Origin: Burkholderia sp. Ac-20379 | GTDB lineage: Bacteria > Pseudomonadota > Gammaproteobacteria > Burkholderiales > Burkholderiaceae | Direction: 5' to 3' | NCBI RefSeq assembly: GCF_017104645.1 | Contig: NZ_JAAGPF010000047.1 | Location: 1-34,982, forward strand | DNA: 34,982 nt | In this document: positions 14,669 to 24,385 of the stretch, one piece after another | How positions within the stretch are numbered: position 1 is the first letter of the stretch | How the letters are laid out: each line of letters starts with the position of its first letter | Program-made: the position numbers and the translations under genes | The notes under the pieces: generated by a model | What the model was told of the DNA's origin: nothing | Seen by the model: only the letters and a program-made list of their open reading frames with translations | The model's database searches: none

Positions 14669-16117
14669 ATGACAGGAAAATACCGCGCCATCGCGGAGCA
14701 CTACATACAGGCGATCGAGCGCGGCGCCCTTGCCGACGGGCAACGCCTGCCGTCGTTGCGCGCGCTGGCGGAACTGCATCGCGTCTCGCTGGCCACCTCG
14801 ATCGAGGCCTGCCGGCTGCTCGAGAAACAGGGTTACGCGCAAGCGCGCCCGCGCGCCGGCTATTTCGTCCGGCACCCCGACCGGCGGAAGCCGGAACCGG
14901 CCGCCCCTGAGCAGTCAAGCCCGCAACACGGCGCACCGGCCATCGATCCGGCCGACTACGTCGGCGTGCACGAACGCATTTCGGTCATGCTCGCCACGGC
15001 GCACCGCCATCCGCCGAGCGTCGATCTCGGCCGCGCGATCTGCGCGCCGTCGATGTATCCCGGCGCCGCGCTGCGCGAGCATGCATTGCGCATCCTGCGC
15101 TCCGCCCCGACGCTGTACGACGCGAGCCCCGATACGGGCGGCGTGCACAAGCTCAAGACGGCGATCGCGCGGTTGTCGGTCGCGCGCGGGCTGGGGGTGG
15201 AACCCGACAGCCTGCTCGTCACGCACGGCTGCAGCGAAGCGCTGTCGCTCGCGCTGCGCGCGGTCACGAAGCCAGGCGACATCGTCGCGATCGAATCGCC
15301 CTGTTATTTCGGCATCCTGCAGATCATCGAATCGCTCGGCCTGCGCGCGGTCGAGATCCCGACCGACCCGCGCACGGGCCTGTCGCTGGACGGGCTGGAC
15401 ATCGCCATGAACCGGCCCGAGGGCGTGCGGGCCGTGCTGTGCTCGCCGTCGATCCACAACCCGCTCGGCGGCACCATGCCCGACACCGCCAAGGCACGGC
15501 TGGTGGCCATGTGCGAGCAGCGCGGCGTCGCCCTGATCGAGGACGACAGCTACGGCGCCTTCCTGAGCAACCCCGCGAGCGCGCGGCCGCTCAAGGCCTG
15601 GGACACGGGCGGCAACGTCATCTATTGCAGCACGCTGAACAAGTCCTTGTCGCCGGGGGCGCGCATCGGCTGGGTGATCGGCGGGAAATGGCAGAACCGG
15701 ATCGCGATGATGATGTATGCGGTGTCGCGGCATCGCGAGGAGGTGCCGCAACTGGCCGTGGCGGACTATCTCGCGAACGGCGCGTTTCTCCGCCATATGC
15801 GGCGCATGCAGACGCAGTTGGCGCGCCAGCGCGCCCTGCTGGCCGACGCCGTCGAGCGCCACTTCCCCGCCGGCACCGAAGTGACGCGGCCGGAGGCCGG
15901 GCTGCTGTTGTGGGTCGCCCTGCCCGGCAAGCGCGATGTCGATCGGCTGTTCTCCCTCGCGCTCGACGCAGGCATCCGCATCAGCCCCGGCTCGATGTTC
16001 TCGAACACGGGCCGCTTCGACCACTGCCTGCGGCTGGGCGCCGGCATGCCGTTCGACACGCGCGTGGCCGCGGCAGTCGAACGCCTGGGCCAGCTGATTG
16101 CCACGCTGCCGTCATGA
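14669..16117 (+). CDS. MocR-type transcriptional regulator (GntR-HTH fused to aminotransferase domain)
   Basis: 482 residues. Residues 1-70 are a GntR winged helix (LPSLRALAELHRVSLATSIE, GYAQARPRAGYFVRHP). After a linker follows a class I aminotransferase-like domain, with CSPSIHNPLGGTMP, IEDDSYGAFLS and STLNKSLSPGARIGWVIGG carrying the lysine that would bind PLP. MocR proteins use PLP or PLP-amino acid adducts as effectors (PdxR, GabR, EhuR are known cases). The start at 14669 follows from the -10 at 14631-14636. The divergent MFS transporter is the likely target; whether it transports a vitamin or amino acid is open. Confidence 0.92.
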   Translation: MTGKYRAIAEHYIQAIERGALADGQRLPSLRALAELHRVSLATSIEACRLLEKQGYAQARPRAGYFVRHPDRRKPEPAAPEQSSPQHGAPAIDPADYVGVHERISVMLATAHRHPPSVDLGRAICAPSMYPGAALREHALRILRSAPTLYDASPDTGGVHKLKTAIARLSVARGLGVEPDSLLVTHGCSEALSLALRAVTKPGDIVAIESPCYFGILQIIESLGLRAVEIPTDPRTGLSLDGLDIAMNRPEGVRAVLCSPSIHNPLGGTMPDTAKARLVAMCEQRGVALIEDDSYGAFLSNPASARPLKAWDTGGNVIYCSTLNKSLSPGARIGWVIGGKWQNRIAMMMYAVSRHREEVPQLAVADYLANGAFLRHMRRMQTQLARQRALLADAVERHFPAGTEVTRPEAGLLLWVALPGKRDVDRLFSLALDAGIRISPGSMFSNTGRFDHCLRLGAGMPFDTRVAAAVERLGQLIATLPS

Positions 16118-16123
16118 TGGCCA

Positions 16124-16155
16124 GCGCAAACGTTTGACTTTTCGCGCAAACGTTT
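16124..16155. repeat. Two direct repeats of GCGCAAACGTTT, 20 bp apart
   Basis: Identical 12-mers at 16124-16135 and 16144-16155 with palindromic AAACGTTT cores spaced two helical turns apart, between the convergent MocR and Flp pilin genes. Confidence 0.4.
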
Positions 16156-16326
16156 TCAGAAACGGGTAAAAAAACTCGCGACGTATGCAAACATGCTCGA
16201 CGTCGATTCGGCGATCAAGTGCATGCTCATCATCGCGCCGCCAATCACGGCGCCACCCATCAAGCCGTATTCCACGGCGGTCGCGCCTGACTCGTCTGCC
16301 AGAAAACGCGCCATCAACCCCTTCAT
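16156..16326 (-). CDS. Flp-type (type IVb) pilin, solitary
   Basis: 56 residues: a short leader, then FLADESGATAVEYGLMGGAV, the hallmark of Flp/Fap pilins in which GATAVEYGL carries the Glu/Tyr pair of the mature N-terminus, followed by a hydrophobic helix and FAYVASFFTRF. The ATG at 16326 with GGGGAAAG upstream is the only start giving a pilin leader; the frame extends to 16416 without purpose. No tad/rcp assembly genes are near, so it would depend on a Tad system elsewhere or be an orphan. Confidence 0.82.
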   Translation of the reverse strand: MKGLMARFLADESGATAVEYGLMGGAVIGGAMMSMHLIAESTSSMFAYVASFFTRF

Positions 16327-16746
16327 ATTCTTTCCCCAATTGCGTGTTTTTTTACAGTATTTCTCTTTCTTGATGTGGATCATAACCTGTAAAAAATGAC
16401 GGGCCCGTGGCGGCAAGTGTCAAATGAGCGGATGTGATGTTATTACGTCACACTCCGCATTTCGTCACAGGATTCCGCACATTCGGGCATCGCTTTCGCC
16501 AGGCGAGCGACGGCCCGTTCAAGGCGACTCATACGTTTGTTTGAAATCGTCCGTTTGAATCGGCCCCCATAAAGGCTGGCGCCCCGCGCCCCAGCGTGAT
16601 CCGCCGCATTGCAGCAGGCCCGGCGTGTGTTTGGTACGGCTTCTCTAGCCGGCCTATGCCAGACTTTCACGCAGCCGGATCGCACCGGCGCCTCGGCCCG
16701 GGCAGCAGCCATGCACCACGCGCCGATCGACAGGGAGACGATAACT
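16327..16746. other. Intergenic region between the Flp pilin and the lipoprotein gene
   Basis: 420 bp between divergent genes. No coding sequence is convincing: the frames reading through here are Arg- or Ala-rich extensions of other frames. It should hold the promoters of both genes, but no clear -35/-10 pair could be chosen. Confidence 0.5.
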
Positions 16747-18918
16747 ATGCGGATATCGGCATCGCGTGCCCATCGCACGCGTTCTGCGCTTGCGCGTCGC
16801 GCGGGCTGGCACGGACTGTCGCGGCCGGCCGCCGCGCTCGCGATCGTGGCTTCGCTGCTGGCGGCCGGCTGCGCGGAGCCATCGGCCCATGCGCAAGCCG
16901 ACACCAACGGCACCGCGCCGAAGCTCGACCGCGACAAGGCCGCGCAATTGCAGCGCGAACAGCAGATCGCGCGCACGGTGCCGTCGCTCGGTTCGATCCA
17001 CCTGGCCCAGCCGCGCCCGGTCACGCTGCGCGACTCCGGCCAGAACGGCGCGATCACGATGCTGCGCGACGTCGATTTCCGCATCGTCGGCGATCTCGGC
17101 TTCTACGTGCATCAGTTGTCGGCCACGCTCGTGCCGTCTCGGGCCGGTGCGCCCATCGTGTTCGACGATCCCGCCACGTTCTCCATCGCCGTGCATCGCG
17201 GCATCGTCACGCTCGACGACACCAAGCTCACCGCCGTTTTCAACAATTACCTGTTCGGCTATCGCAATGCGCCGCTGCGCAAGCTGAAGGTGTCGGCCGG
17301 CGACGGCACGATTCATCTGGAAGGCGAAATGCAGCGCGGCGGCTGGGTGCCGTTCTCGCTGACGGGCACGCTCTCGGTGCGCGACGGCTCGCAGCTCGTG
17401 TTCCATCCGAGCACGGTGCGCGTGCAGGGGCTCGACGCGAACCCGGTGATGCGCGCGGCCAACGTCAAGCTGGCCGATCTGCTGAAGATCGACACGCCGG
17501 TCGCGAAGCTGACGGGCGACGATCTGGTCATGCAGGTCGACAAGCTGATGCCGCCACCGCAACTGAAGCTGACGGTGGCAGCGCTGCGCATCACGCCGGC
17601 CGGTCTCGATCTGGCCTTCGACGACGGCACGCACGCCGGCTTCGCCATGCCGGACGGCGCACCGCAGCAGGCCATGCTGATTCGCGGCGGCGACGTGAAA
17701 TTCATGCGCTCGATGCCGATGAACGCCGACATCCTGATCGCGCCGGCACAACCCGCCGCGCGTACCGCGCCGTTCGTGTTCGATCTCTATCACTACCGCG
17801 ATCAGGTTTCGACCGGCTACTTCAACTTCGCGCCGAGCGGCGCGATGACGATCAGGATTCCGTCCTATACCGGCGCGAAACCGCCGGCCAACGCGATCGG
17901 CTCGGCCAGCGCACGCCTGAACGACAGCTTCGCCGAAGCGCAGCAGGCGGCGCTGCGCGATGCACGCCAACGCTGGTTCTCCGACGCGTTGGCCGGCGGC
18001 GGCTCGGCGGCGGCCCCGAGCGCGGTCAACGCCGCGCCCGCCGACGAGCGCCACGTGTCGAACAAGATCACCTCGATCCAGTTGCGCAACGTCGATTTCA
18101 CGATCTCGGGCAACATCGGCTTCCACGTCGACCGGCTCGACGCGCAGATGGTGCCGCGCCGCGCCGGCGAACCGGTCGACCTCGACGATCCGAATCAGTA
18201 CGACATCAAGATCCTCGGCGGCTCGGTGCTCGAACCGTGGCCCGCGATGAACGCGCTGTTCAACGACTACCTGCTCGACTACACGCCGCGTGCGCTGAAC
18301 GATCTGAAGCTCGCGCCCGACGGCACGAACCTGCGCGTGACGGGCGGCATCCGGCTCTGGAATCATGTGCCGCCTGGCGTGTGGCTGCCGACCTCGATGA
18401 GCGGCACGATCGGCGTGCTCGACGGCCGCCATATCGCCTACACGCCCACCCAGGTGTCGGTGCTCGGCGTGCCGCAGGCCAAGCTGCTGCATGCGCTCGG
18501 CATCGAGCTCGCCTCGTTGACGCCGCTGCGCCGGCGCGGCGCCGAACTGCGCGGCGATGCGCTCGTGCTGGACCAATACACGGTATTCCCGCCGCCGGTG
18601 CTGAAGGGCCAACTGGCGCAAGCCAGCGTCGAACCGAACGGCCTGCGGCTCACCTTCAACCGCGCACCCGACGCGCCGGCGCTGCCGAAGCCGGGCACCG
18701 GCGCTGCCAGCTACATCTGGATGGAAGGCGGCGACATGAAGATGTTCAACGTGCTGGAGACCAACCTGCGCGCACTGATCGAAAACACGGCGCAGCAGGG
18801 GCCGATGCAATTCGATCTGTACGGCTATCGCGCGCAGGTATCGAAGGGCTCGGTGCGCATGGCGGCCGACGGCACGCTGCTCGTCGATCTCGGCAAGGCC
18901 AACCCGCTCGCGCCGTAA
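16747..18918 (+). CDS. Large lipoprotein with two tandem homologous halves
   Basis: 723 residues. The N-terminus has a long basic signal peptide ending in the lipobox SLLAAGC, so it is a lipoprotein. Two halves repeat: half one has MLRDVDFRIVGDLGFYVHQL followed by ATLVPSRAGAPIVFDDP and VFNNYLFGY; half two has LRNVDFTISGNIGFHVDRLD, then VPRRAGEPVDLDDPNQYDIK and LFNDYLLDY. Each continues with a FSLTGTLSVRDGSQLVF/TSMSGTIGVLDGRHIAY strand pair and ends in a GDDLVMQVDKLMPPP/GDALVLDQYTVFPPP block. The beta-rich pattern with repeated V/L-x-G strands is reminiscent of lipid-binding TULIP-like or DUF2993/LmeA folds, but this is a guess. The start ATG follows CAGGGAGA. No partners nearby; probably envelope-associated. 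Confidence 0.8.
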   Translation: MRISASRAHRTRSALARRAGWHGLSRPAAALAIVASLLAAGCAEPSAHAQADTNGTAPKLDRDKAAQLQREQQIARTVPSLGSIHLAQPRPVTLRDSGQNGAITMLRDVDFRIVGDLGFYVHQLSATLVPSRAGAPIVFDDPATFSIAVHRGIVTLDDTKLTAVFNNYLFGYRNAPLRKLKVSAGDGTIHLEGEMQRGGWVPFSLTGTLSVRDGSQLVFHPSTVRVQGLDANPVMRAANVKLADLLKIDTPVAKLTGDDLVMQVDKLMPPPQLKLTVAALRITPAGLDLAFDDGTHAGFAMPDGAPQQAMLIRGGDVKFMRSMPMNADILIAPAQPAARTAPFVFDLYHYRDQVSTGYFNFAPSGAMTIRIPSYTGAKPPANAIGSASARLNDSFAEAQQAALRDARQRWFSDALAGGGSAAAPSAVNAAPADERHVSNKITSIQLRNVDFTISGNIGFHVDRLDAQMVPRRAGEPVDLDDPNQYDIKILGGSVLEPWPAMNALFNDYLLDYTPRALNDLKLAPDGTNLRVTGGIRLWNHVPPGVWLPTSMSGTIGVLDGRHIAYTPTQVSVLGVPQAKLLHALGIELASLTPLRRRGAELRGDALVLDQYTVFPPPVLKGQLAQASVEPNGLRLTFNRAPDAPALPKPGTGAASYIWMEGGDMKMFNVLETNLRALIENTAQQGPMQFDLYGYRAQVSKGSVRMAADGTLLVDLGKANPLAP

Positions 18919-18935
18919 CGCCTGGGCGCGTCATG

Positions 18936-18971
18936 AAAAAAGCCCGCGAGGCGCTTGCCTGCGGGCTTTTT
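18936..18971. terminator. Bidirectional terminator between the lipoprotein and merR genes
   Basis: Stem AAAAAAGCCCGC/GCGGGCTTTTT with a 13-nt loop; T-runs exist on both strands, serving the convergent lipoprotein and MerR genes. Confidence 0.92.
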
Positions 18972-18999
18972 CTGGATACGGGCACGTTGGCCGCGGGCG

Positions 19000-19407
19000 C
19001 TACTTACGTTCGAGCACGTCGATCACGGCAAGCAGCGCGTGCCGCAATTGGTCGACGTCCACGGTGTCGGCAACGCCGCTTTCCTCTGCCGCCGGAAACA
19101 GCGTTTCCTGTTCCGTCGGCATCGCATTGCGATCGGAGCCATGCGAATCGAGCCGGTTGCGCGCGCCGTTGATCGTGAAACCCTGCTCGTAGAGCAGTTC
19201 GCGAATCCGCCGGATCAACAGCACTTCGTGGTGCTGGTAATAACGCCGGTTGCCACGGCGCTTGACCGGGCGCAACTGCGTAAACTCCTGCTCCCAATAA
19301 CGCAGCACATGCGGCTTCACGCCGCACAGGTCGCTGACTTCACCGATCGTGAAATAGCGCTTCGCGGGAATCGGGGGCAGCACGACTTTCTCAACCGTCG
19401 ATGTCAT
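19000..19407 (-). CDS. MerR-family regulator of the ihfA locus
   Basis: 135 residues. The MerR DNA-binding domain is complete: KRYFTIGEVSDLCGVKPHVL and RYWEQEFTQLRPVKRRGNRRYY (helix-turn-helix plus wing), then LLIRRIRELLYEQGFTINGA. After the domain comes a Glu/Asp-rich tail and a final helix VDQLRHALLAVIDVLERK. It lacks the metal-binding cysteines of MerR/CueR types. A small MerR protein downstream of ihfA is a widespread arrangement in beta- and gammaproteobacteria; its role is not known to me. The distance from ihfA is 58 bp, same strand, probably the last gene of the operon. Confidence 0.9.
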   Translation of the reverse strand: MTSTVEKVVLPPIPAKRYFTIGEVSDLCGVKPHVLRYWEQEFTQLRPVKRRGNRRYYQHHEVLLIRRIRELLYEQGFTINGARNRLDSHGSDRNAMPTEQETLFPAAEESGVADTVDVDQLRHALLAVIDVLERK

Positions 19408-19465
19408 CGTCAGTCAACCGTCGGTAAGCGCGGGAGCCGCGCGGCAGCACGCAAGCGCGTGCAGG

Positions 19466-19855
19466 TCAGCCTTCTGCGCCGTTTTCGACGAGCGCCTTCA
19501 ACTTCTGGCTCGCGTGGAACGTGACGACGCGGCGCGCGGCGATCGGAATCGCCTCGCCCGTCTTGGGATTGCGCCCCGGGCGCTGCGGCTTATCGCGCAA
19601 CTGGAAATTGCCGAAACCGGACAGCTTGACGCTCTCGCCGTTCTCGAGCGCATCGCGGATCACTTCGAAGAAGGCCTCGACCATGTCCTTCGCTTCCCGC
19701 TTGTTGAGCCCGACGCTGTCGAACAGCAGTTCGGCCAGCTCCGCCTTGGTCAGCGTGGGCGTTTCGCCGGACTGCACCGGCGCCACATCGCGATTCAGGG
19801 CGCTGCGCTGCGCCGTCAGGAGGGCTTCGAATTCACTCGAGTTCATGTCATTCAT
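19466..19855 (-). CDS. ihfA: Integration host factor subunit alpha
   Basis: 129 residues. From about residue 33 the HU/IHF fold is complete: [60 protein letters not shown] and [20 protein letters not shown], with the DNA-intercalating proline in the [10 protein letters not shown] arm. IHF bends DNA by about 160 degrees as an alpha/beta dimer. The N-terminus is about 30 residues longer than in E. coli ([20 protein letters not shown]), as in other Burkholderia IhfA proteins. Position after pheT is the canonical pheST-ihfA order. Confidence 0.95.
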   Translation of the reverse strand: MNDMNSSEFEALLTAQRSALNRDVAPVQSGETPTLTKAELAELLFDSVGLNKREAKDMVEAFFEVIRDALENGESVKLSGFGNFQLRDKPQRPGRNPKTGEAIPIAARRVVTFHASQKLKALVENGAEG

Positions 19856-19884
19856 ATCTGCAAAACTTGCGCATTATCCCTGGT

Positions 19885-19917
19885 CAAAACCGGCCGGAGC
19901 CTCGTGCCTCCGGCCGG
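19885..19917 (-). terminator. Hairpin between pheT and ihfA
   Basis: Perfect 10-bp stem CCGGCCGGAG/CTCCGGCCGG with an 8-nt loop followed on the minus strand by GGTTTTG. It may be a partial terminator reducing read-through from pheT into ihfA. Confidence 0.6.
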
Positions 19918-19942
19918 CTTCCGCGCCTCTCGGCGGGCCGGT

Positions 19943-22372
19943 TCAGCCGCGCAGACGCGCGCCGTGAACCTGCATGCTGCCGACGAGGGCCTGGATCGCG
20001 AGATCGACCGTTTCGTCCTGCAGCGTGCCGGCCGGATCCTGCAACGTGACGCGAAACGCCAGGCTTTTCTCGTGCGCTGCCAAACCACCGGAAGTGTTTG
20101 ATTTTGCACGAAATTCGTCAAAGAGTACAACCTTCTGAACGAACTTGCACGGCTCGCTGGCGAGCGCATCCTTCATCGCGTCGAACAGCGCCTGCACCTC
20201 GATCTTCTGATCGACGACGACGGCGATGTCGCGGCGCACCGGCGGGAATTTCGACACATCGGACGGCGCCGGCAACGCACGCGCGATCAGCGCATCGGCA
20301 TCGATCTCGAACATCACCGGCGCGTGCGGCAACTCGTATTGCTGCATCAGGCGCGGGTGCAGTTCGCCGACCCAGCCGACCGCCTTGCCGTCGAGCTCGA
20401 TACGTGCGCTGCGGCCCGGATGCAGCGCCGGATGTTCGGCCTTCACGAAGCGTGCGACGGCCGGCGCGAGCAACGCCTCGACATCGCCCTTCACGTCGAA
20501 GAAATCGACCTGACGGGTGGCGGCGCCCCACTGCTCGTCGAGTTGCGGGCCGTAAGCCAGCGCGCCGACGCGCTTCGGCTGCGCATAGCCCTCGACCGTC
20601 AGTTCGCCGGCGGCGACCGACGCATCGGCAATGAACACACGGCCCGTTTCGAACACGCGCACGCGCTCGGCACGGCGGTTCAGGTTGTGACGCAACACGT
20701 TGACGAGGCTGCCGAACAGCGTGGTGCGCATCACCGACAGTTGGCTCGCGATCGGGTTGAGCAGGCGCACCGGCTGGGTATTGCCCGCGAAATCGCGCTC
20801 CCAGTCCGCATCGACGAAACTGAAGTTGACCGTTTCCGAGTAGTCGCGCGCGGCCAGCGCGTGACGGATCGTATGGATCGAACGCTGCGTTTCGTTGGTC
20901 GCGCGCATTTCGCTGATCGCCACCGGCGGACGCGCGGGAATGTTTTCGAAGCCGTAGATGCGCGCGACTTCCTCGATCAGATCTTCCTCGATCTCGATGT
21001 CGAAGCGATGCGGCGGCGGCGTCACGAGGAACGTGTCGCCGTCGCGCGCGAAGCTCAGGCCGAGGCGCGTGAAGATGCCGGCGATTTGCTCGGCGTCGAT
21101 CGGCACGCCGATGATGCGGTTCGCGCGCGCGACGCGCATGGCCACCGGCGCGCGGACCGGCAGGTTCACGGATTGATCGTCGACCGGGCCGGCCTGGCCG
21201 CCGCAGATGTCGAGAATCAGCTGCGTGATGCGTTCGAGATGCTCGACCGTGGTCGAGTAATCGACACCGCGTTCGAAGCGATGCGCTGCATCGGTCGAGA
21301 AGTTGTACTTGCGCGCACGGCCACGCACGCTGTCCGGCCACCAGAACGCGGCCTCGAGGTAGATGTTGGCGGTGTCGAGCGTGACGGCCGTGCTGTCGCC
21401 GCCCATGATCCCGGCCAGGCTCTCGACCTGCCCTTCGTCGGCGATCACGCCAACGGTTTCGTCGAGTTCGATCGTGTTGCCGTTCAGCAGCTTGAGCGTT
21501 TCGCCGCGCTTGCCCCAGCGCACGTCCACCGTGCCGTGGATCTTGTCGAGATCGAACACGTGCGACGGACGGCCCAGCTCGAACATCACGTAGTTCGAGA
21601 TGTCGACCAGCGCCGACACGCTGCGCTGGCCCGCGCGCTCGAGGCGCTCGACCATCCACTGCGGCGTCTTGGCGCGTGCGTTCACGCCGCGGATCACGCG
21701 ACCCGAGAAGCGGCCGCACAGATCGGGCGCGGAGATGCGCACCGGCAGCGTTTCGTTCAGTTCGACCTTGGCCGGCGGAAAGGCCACGGCCTTCAGCGGT
21801 GCGCCGGTGATCGCGGCCGTTTCGCGCGCGATGCCGTACACCGACAGGCAATCGGCCTTGTTCGGCGTCAGCTTGATTTCGAAGATCGTGTCGTCGAGGT
21901 TCAGCGTCTCGCGGATGTCCTGGCCGATCGGCGTGTCTTCCGGCAGGATCATCAGGCCGCTGTGATCCTCGGACAGCTTCAGCTCGCGCGCCGAGCAGAG
22001 CATCCCCTGGCTCTCGACGCCGCGCAGCTTCGACAGCTTGATCAGGAACGGCTTGCCGCCCTCTTCGGCCGGCGGCAACTCGGCGCCCACCAGGGCGACC
22101 GGCACCTTGATGCCCGGCGCCACGTTCGGCGCGCCGCAGACGATGTTCAGCGTCGCGCCGGTGCCGGCGTCGACCTGACAGACGTTCAGCTTGTCCGCGT
22201 CCGGGTGCTTGACCACTTCGAGCACGCGGCCGACGACGATCCGCGAGGTCGCCGGCGCAGCGGCGCGCAGCGATTCGACTTCGAGGCCGGCCATCGTCAG
22301 CGCATGCGACAGCTCGTCCGTCGTCAATTGCGGATCGACAAAGGTTCTCAACCAGGATTCAGGGAATTGCAT
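19943..22372 (-). CDS. pheT: Phenylalanyl-tRNA synthetase beta subunit
   Basis: 809 residues, the usual length. The N-terminus [14 protein letters not shown] opens the domain B1, followed by the EMAP-type tRNA-binding domain ([20 protein letters not shown], residues about 45-155), the B3/B4 editing region ([11 protein letters not shown] belongs to the B5 helix-turn-helix), the catalytic-like core ([20 protein letters not shown]) and the C-terminal anticodon-recognition FDX-ACB domain ([20 protein letters not shown]). It pairs with PheS in the alpha2-beta2 enzyme. It starts 74 bp after the pheS stop, in the same operon. Confidence 0.97.
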   Translation of the reverse strand: MQFPESWLRTFVDPQLTTDELSHALTMAGLEVESLRAAAPATSRIVVGRVLEVVKHPDADKLNVCQVDAGTGATLNIVCGAPNVAPGIKVPVALVGAELPPAEEGGKPFLIKLSKLRGVESQGMLCSARELKLSEDHSGLMILPEDTPIGQDIRETLNLDDTIFEIKLTPNKADCLSVYGIARETAAITGAPLKAVAFPPAKVELNETLPVRISAPDLCGRFSGRVIRGVNARAKTPQWMVERLERAGQRSVSALVDISNYVMFELGRPSHVFDLDKIHGTVDVRWGKRGETLKLLNGNTIELDETVGVIADEGQVESLAGIMGGDSTAVTLDTANIYLEAAFWWPDSVRGRARKYNFSTDAAHRFERGVDYSTTVEHLERITQLILDICGGQAGPVDDQSVNLPVRAPVAMRVARANRIIGVPIDAEQIAGIFTRLGLSFARDGDTFLVTPPPHRFDIEIEEDLIEEVARIYGFENIPARPPVAISEMRATNETQRSIHTIRHALAARDYSETVNFSFVDADWERDFAGNTQPVRLLNPIASQLSVMRTTLFGSLVNVLRHNLNRRAERVRVFETGRVFIADASVAAGELTVEGYAQPKRVGALAYGPQLDEQWGAATRQVDFFDVKGDVEALLAPAVARFVKAEHPALHPGRSARIELDGKAVGWVGELHPRLMQQYELPHAPVMFEIDADALIARALPAPSDVSKFPPVRRDIAVVVDQKIEVQALFDAMKDALASEPCKFVQKVVLFDEFRAKSNTSGGLAAHEKSLAFRVTLQDPAGTLQDETVDLAIQALVGSMQVHGARLRG

Positions 22373-22446
22373 GGATGTCTACGTTCGAAACAGGTTAGAT
22401 CGGGCCGGTCGCGCGGCTGGCGTCGCCTGACGCGCCGCGCGCCGGT

Positions 22447-23460
22447 TCACGCGAACTGGCGGAGGAAGCGCAGATCGTTCTCGAAGAACAGGCGCAGATC
22501 CTGCACGCCGTAGCGCAACATCGTGAGCCGTTCGAGGCCGCTGCCGAACGCGAAGCCGATGTAGCGCTCCGGATCGAGACCCATGTTGCGGATGACCGTA
22601 GGATGCACCTGGCCCGAGCCCGAGATCTCGAGCCATTTGCCGGCGTTCTTGCCGTGTTCGAACATCATGTCGATTTCGGCCGACGGTTCGGTAAACGGGA
22701 AGTACGACGGGCGGAAGCGCACGAGGATGTCGTCGCGCTCGAAGAATTTCTTCAGGAAATCGGTGTAGACGCCCTTCAGGTCGGCGAAGCTGACGTTCTC
22801 TTCGATCCACAGGCCTTCGACCTGATTGAACATCGGCGAGTGCGTGGCATCGCTGTCGACGCGATAGGTGCGGCCCGGCGCGATGACCTTGATCGGCGGC
22901 TTGTTCATGCGCGCGTAGCGAACCTGCATCGGGCTCGTGTGCGTGCGCAGCAACAGCTGGCGGCCTTCGGCGTCCTTGCCGTCGACGTAGAACGTATCCT
23001 GCATCGAACGGGCCGGATGATTTTCCGGGCTGTTCAGCGAGGTGAAGTTGTACCAGTCGGTTTCGATTTCGGGGCCGTCGGCCACATCGAAACCGATCGA
23101 GCGGAAAATCTGTTCGACGCGCTCCCAGGTGCGCATCACCGGGTGCAGGCTGCCCGCACCGGCGCCGCGGCCCGGCAGGGTCACGTCGATGGCCTCGGAA
23201 GTGAGGCGTTGATTCAGGAGTGCGTCGGCGAGCGCCTGGCGTCGCGCGGTGAGCGCGCCTTCCACTTGCTGCTTCGCGACGTTGATGCGTGCGCCTTCGG
23301 TCTTGCGCGCTTCGGGATCGAGTTTGCCAAGCCCTTTCAACAGCTCGGTCAGCGCACCCGACTTGCCGAGAAAGCGTGCCTTCTCGTTTTCGAGCGTGGT
23401 GATATCGGCAGCCTGTTCGAAGGCCTGCTTCGCGTCAGTGACAATCTGGTCCAGATCCAT
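22447..23460 (-). CDS. pheS: Phenylalanyl-tRNA synthetase alpha subunit
   Basis: 337 residues starting [20 protein letters not shown], the family N-terminus (coiled-coil arm). The class II core shows [40 protein letters not shown] (motif 2 entry [15 protein letters not shown]), [20 protein letters not shown] and motif 3 [18 protein letters not shown]. The frame is open 18 nt further to 23478, but the ATG at 23460 is the conserved start. A terminator-like hairpin separates it from rplT, so it may also have its own control. Confidence 0.96.
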   Translation of the reverse strand: MDLDQIVTDAKQAFEQAADITTLENEKARFLGKSGALTELLKGLGKLDPEARKTEGARINVAKQQVEGALTARRQALADALLNQRLTSEAIDVTLPGRGAGAGSLHPVMRTWERVEQIFRSIGFDVADGPEIETDWYNFTSLNSPENHPARSMQDTFYVDGKDAEGRQLLLRTHTSPMQVRYARMNKPPIKVIAPGRTYRVDSDATHSPMFNQVEGLWIEENVSFADLKGVYTDFLKKFFERDDILVRFRPSYFPFTEPSAEIDMMFEHGKNAGKWLEISGSGQVHPTVIRNMGLDPERYIGFAFGSGLERLTMLRYGVQDLRLFFENDLRFLRQFA

Positions 23461-23515
23461 TGATCCCATCATTTCCAACGTCGTTCGTTCTCGGCGAGCA
23501 AATCGCTCGATCCAA

Positions 23516-23545
23516 CAAAAACGGGGCTCGGATGAGCCCCGTTTT
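23516..23545 (-). terminator. Intrinsic terminator between rplT and pheS
   Basis: Stem AAAACGGGGCTC/GAGCCCCGTTTT with a 4-nt loop and a following TTGTTGG. It lies 63 nt after rplT and 55 nt before pheS. In enteric bacteria the pheST terminator is an attenuator with a Phe-rich leader peptide; no Phe-rich ORF is found here, so simple partial termination is more likely. Confidence 0.85.
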
Positions 23546-23608
23546 CGCTGCAGCGGCCGTGACTACCGGAGCGTCGCTGCAACTGACCATGCAGTGCTAA
23601 TTTCGCAA

Positions 23609-23968
23609 TTAGGCTGCAACGGCGGCTTTCACCTGCTTGACGATCGCGGCAAAAGCAGCCTTGTCGAACACCGCCATGTCAGCCAGAACCTTACGGTCGA
23701 GTTCGATCGACGCCTTCTTCAGGCCGTTGATGAACACGCTGTAGGTCATGTCGTGCTGACGGACTGCCGCGTTGATACGCGTGATCCACAGTGCGCGGAA
23801 CACACGCTTCTTGTTGCGACGGTCGCGATATGCGTACTGACCAGCACGCATCACCGCCTGCTTGGCGATGCGATAGACGTTATTGCGGCGACCGCGATAA
23901 CCCTTGGCCAGGTTGATGATCTTCTTGTGGCGGGCCCGTGCGGTTACCCCACGTTTGACTCGAGGCAT
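23609..23968 (-). CDS. rplT: 50S ribosomal protein L20
   Basis: 119 residues beginning [20 protein letters not shown], followed by [20 protein letters not shown] and [20 protein letters not shown]: a full-length, highly basic L20. L20 is an early assembly protein of the large subunit and, in E. coli, represses its own operon by binding leader RNA near rpmI. AAGGAGAG precedes the ATG. 29 bp from rpmI. Confidence 0.98.
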
Positions 23969-23997
23969 GTTTCTCTCCTTGGAGTATCAGTTAGGGG

Positions 23998-24195
23998 TTA
24001 CGCGAACGGCAGCATTGCGCGGACGGAGTTCAGATCGGAATCATGAACTGCCGTCGAACCGCGCAGGTGGCGCTTGTTCTTCGTGGTTTTCTTGGTCAGG
24101 ATGTGGCGCTTGAAGGCTTGACCGCGCTTGACGGTACCGCCCGGACGCACCACGAAGCGCTTTGCAGCACTCTTCTTGGTCTTCATCTTAGGCAT
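23998..24195 (-). CDS. rpmI: 50S ribosomal protein L35
   Basis: 65 residues, normal length: [20 protein letters not shown] with the family's lysine-rich N-terminus, then [20 protein letters not shown]. It lies between infC and rplT as in most bacteria. The ribosome-binding sequence GGAG precedes the ATG. Confidence 0.98.
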   Translation of the reverse strand: MPKMKTKKSAAKRFVVRPGGTVKRGQAFKRHILTKKTTKNKRHLRGSTAVHDSDLNSVRAMLPFA

Positions 24196-24352
24196 AACAA
24201 CTCCAGTTTATTAGATGGAGGTGGGTGTGCGGCTGGCTTGCGCCCTGAACCGCCCTTTGAAACCCAGTCCACTTGTGTACGACGCACACACTGCCCGTGC
24301 GCCGTCATGTCTGGCGAGCCGCCCTGACCGGGCCACCCGCCGCACTGCTTGA

Positions 24353-24381
24353 CGAACCGCCGTGCCGGGCACGGCGGTTCG
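24353..24381 (-). promoter_or_regulatory. 13-bp hairpin at the infC/rpmI junction
   Basis: CGAACCGCCGTGC/GCACGGCGGTTCG with a 3-nt loop starts 4 nt after the infC stop, in a 190-bp gap that is unusually long for this operon. No T-run follows. It may be a processing signal or a piece of an L20-type autoregulatory RNA controlling rpmI-rplT; nothing else is recognised in 24196-24352. Confidence 0.5.
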
Positions 24382-24385
24382 CGCA

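Noticed and set aside
16596..19172. 858-residue open frame on the plus strand overlapping the lipoprotein
   Set aside because: Arg/Ala-rich composition without motifs; the overlapping frame has a signal peptide, RBS and internal duplication.
23479..23608. pheST attenuator by analogy with enteric bacteria
   Set aside because: A terminator is present, but no leader ORF rich in Phe codons precedes it, and no alternative stem is obvious.
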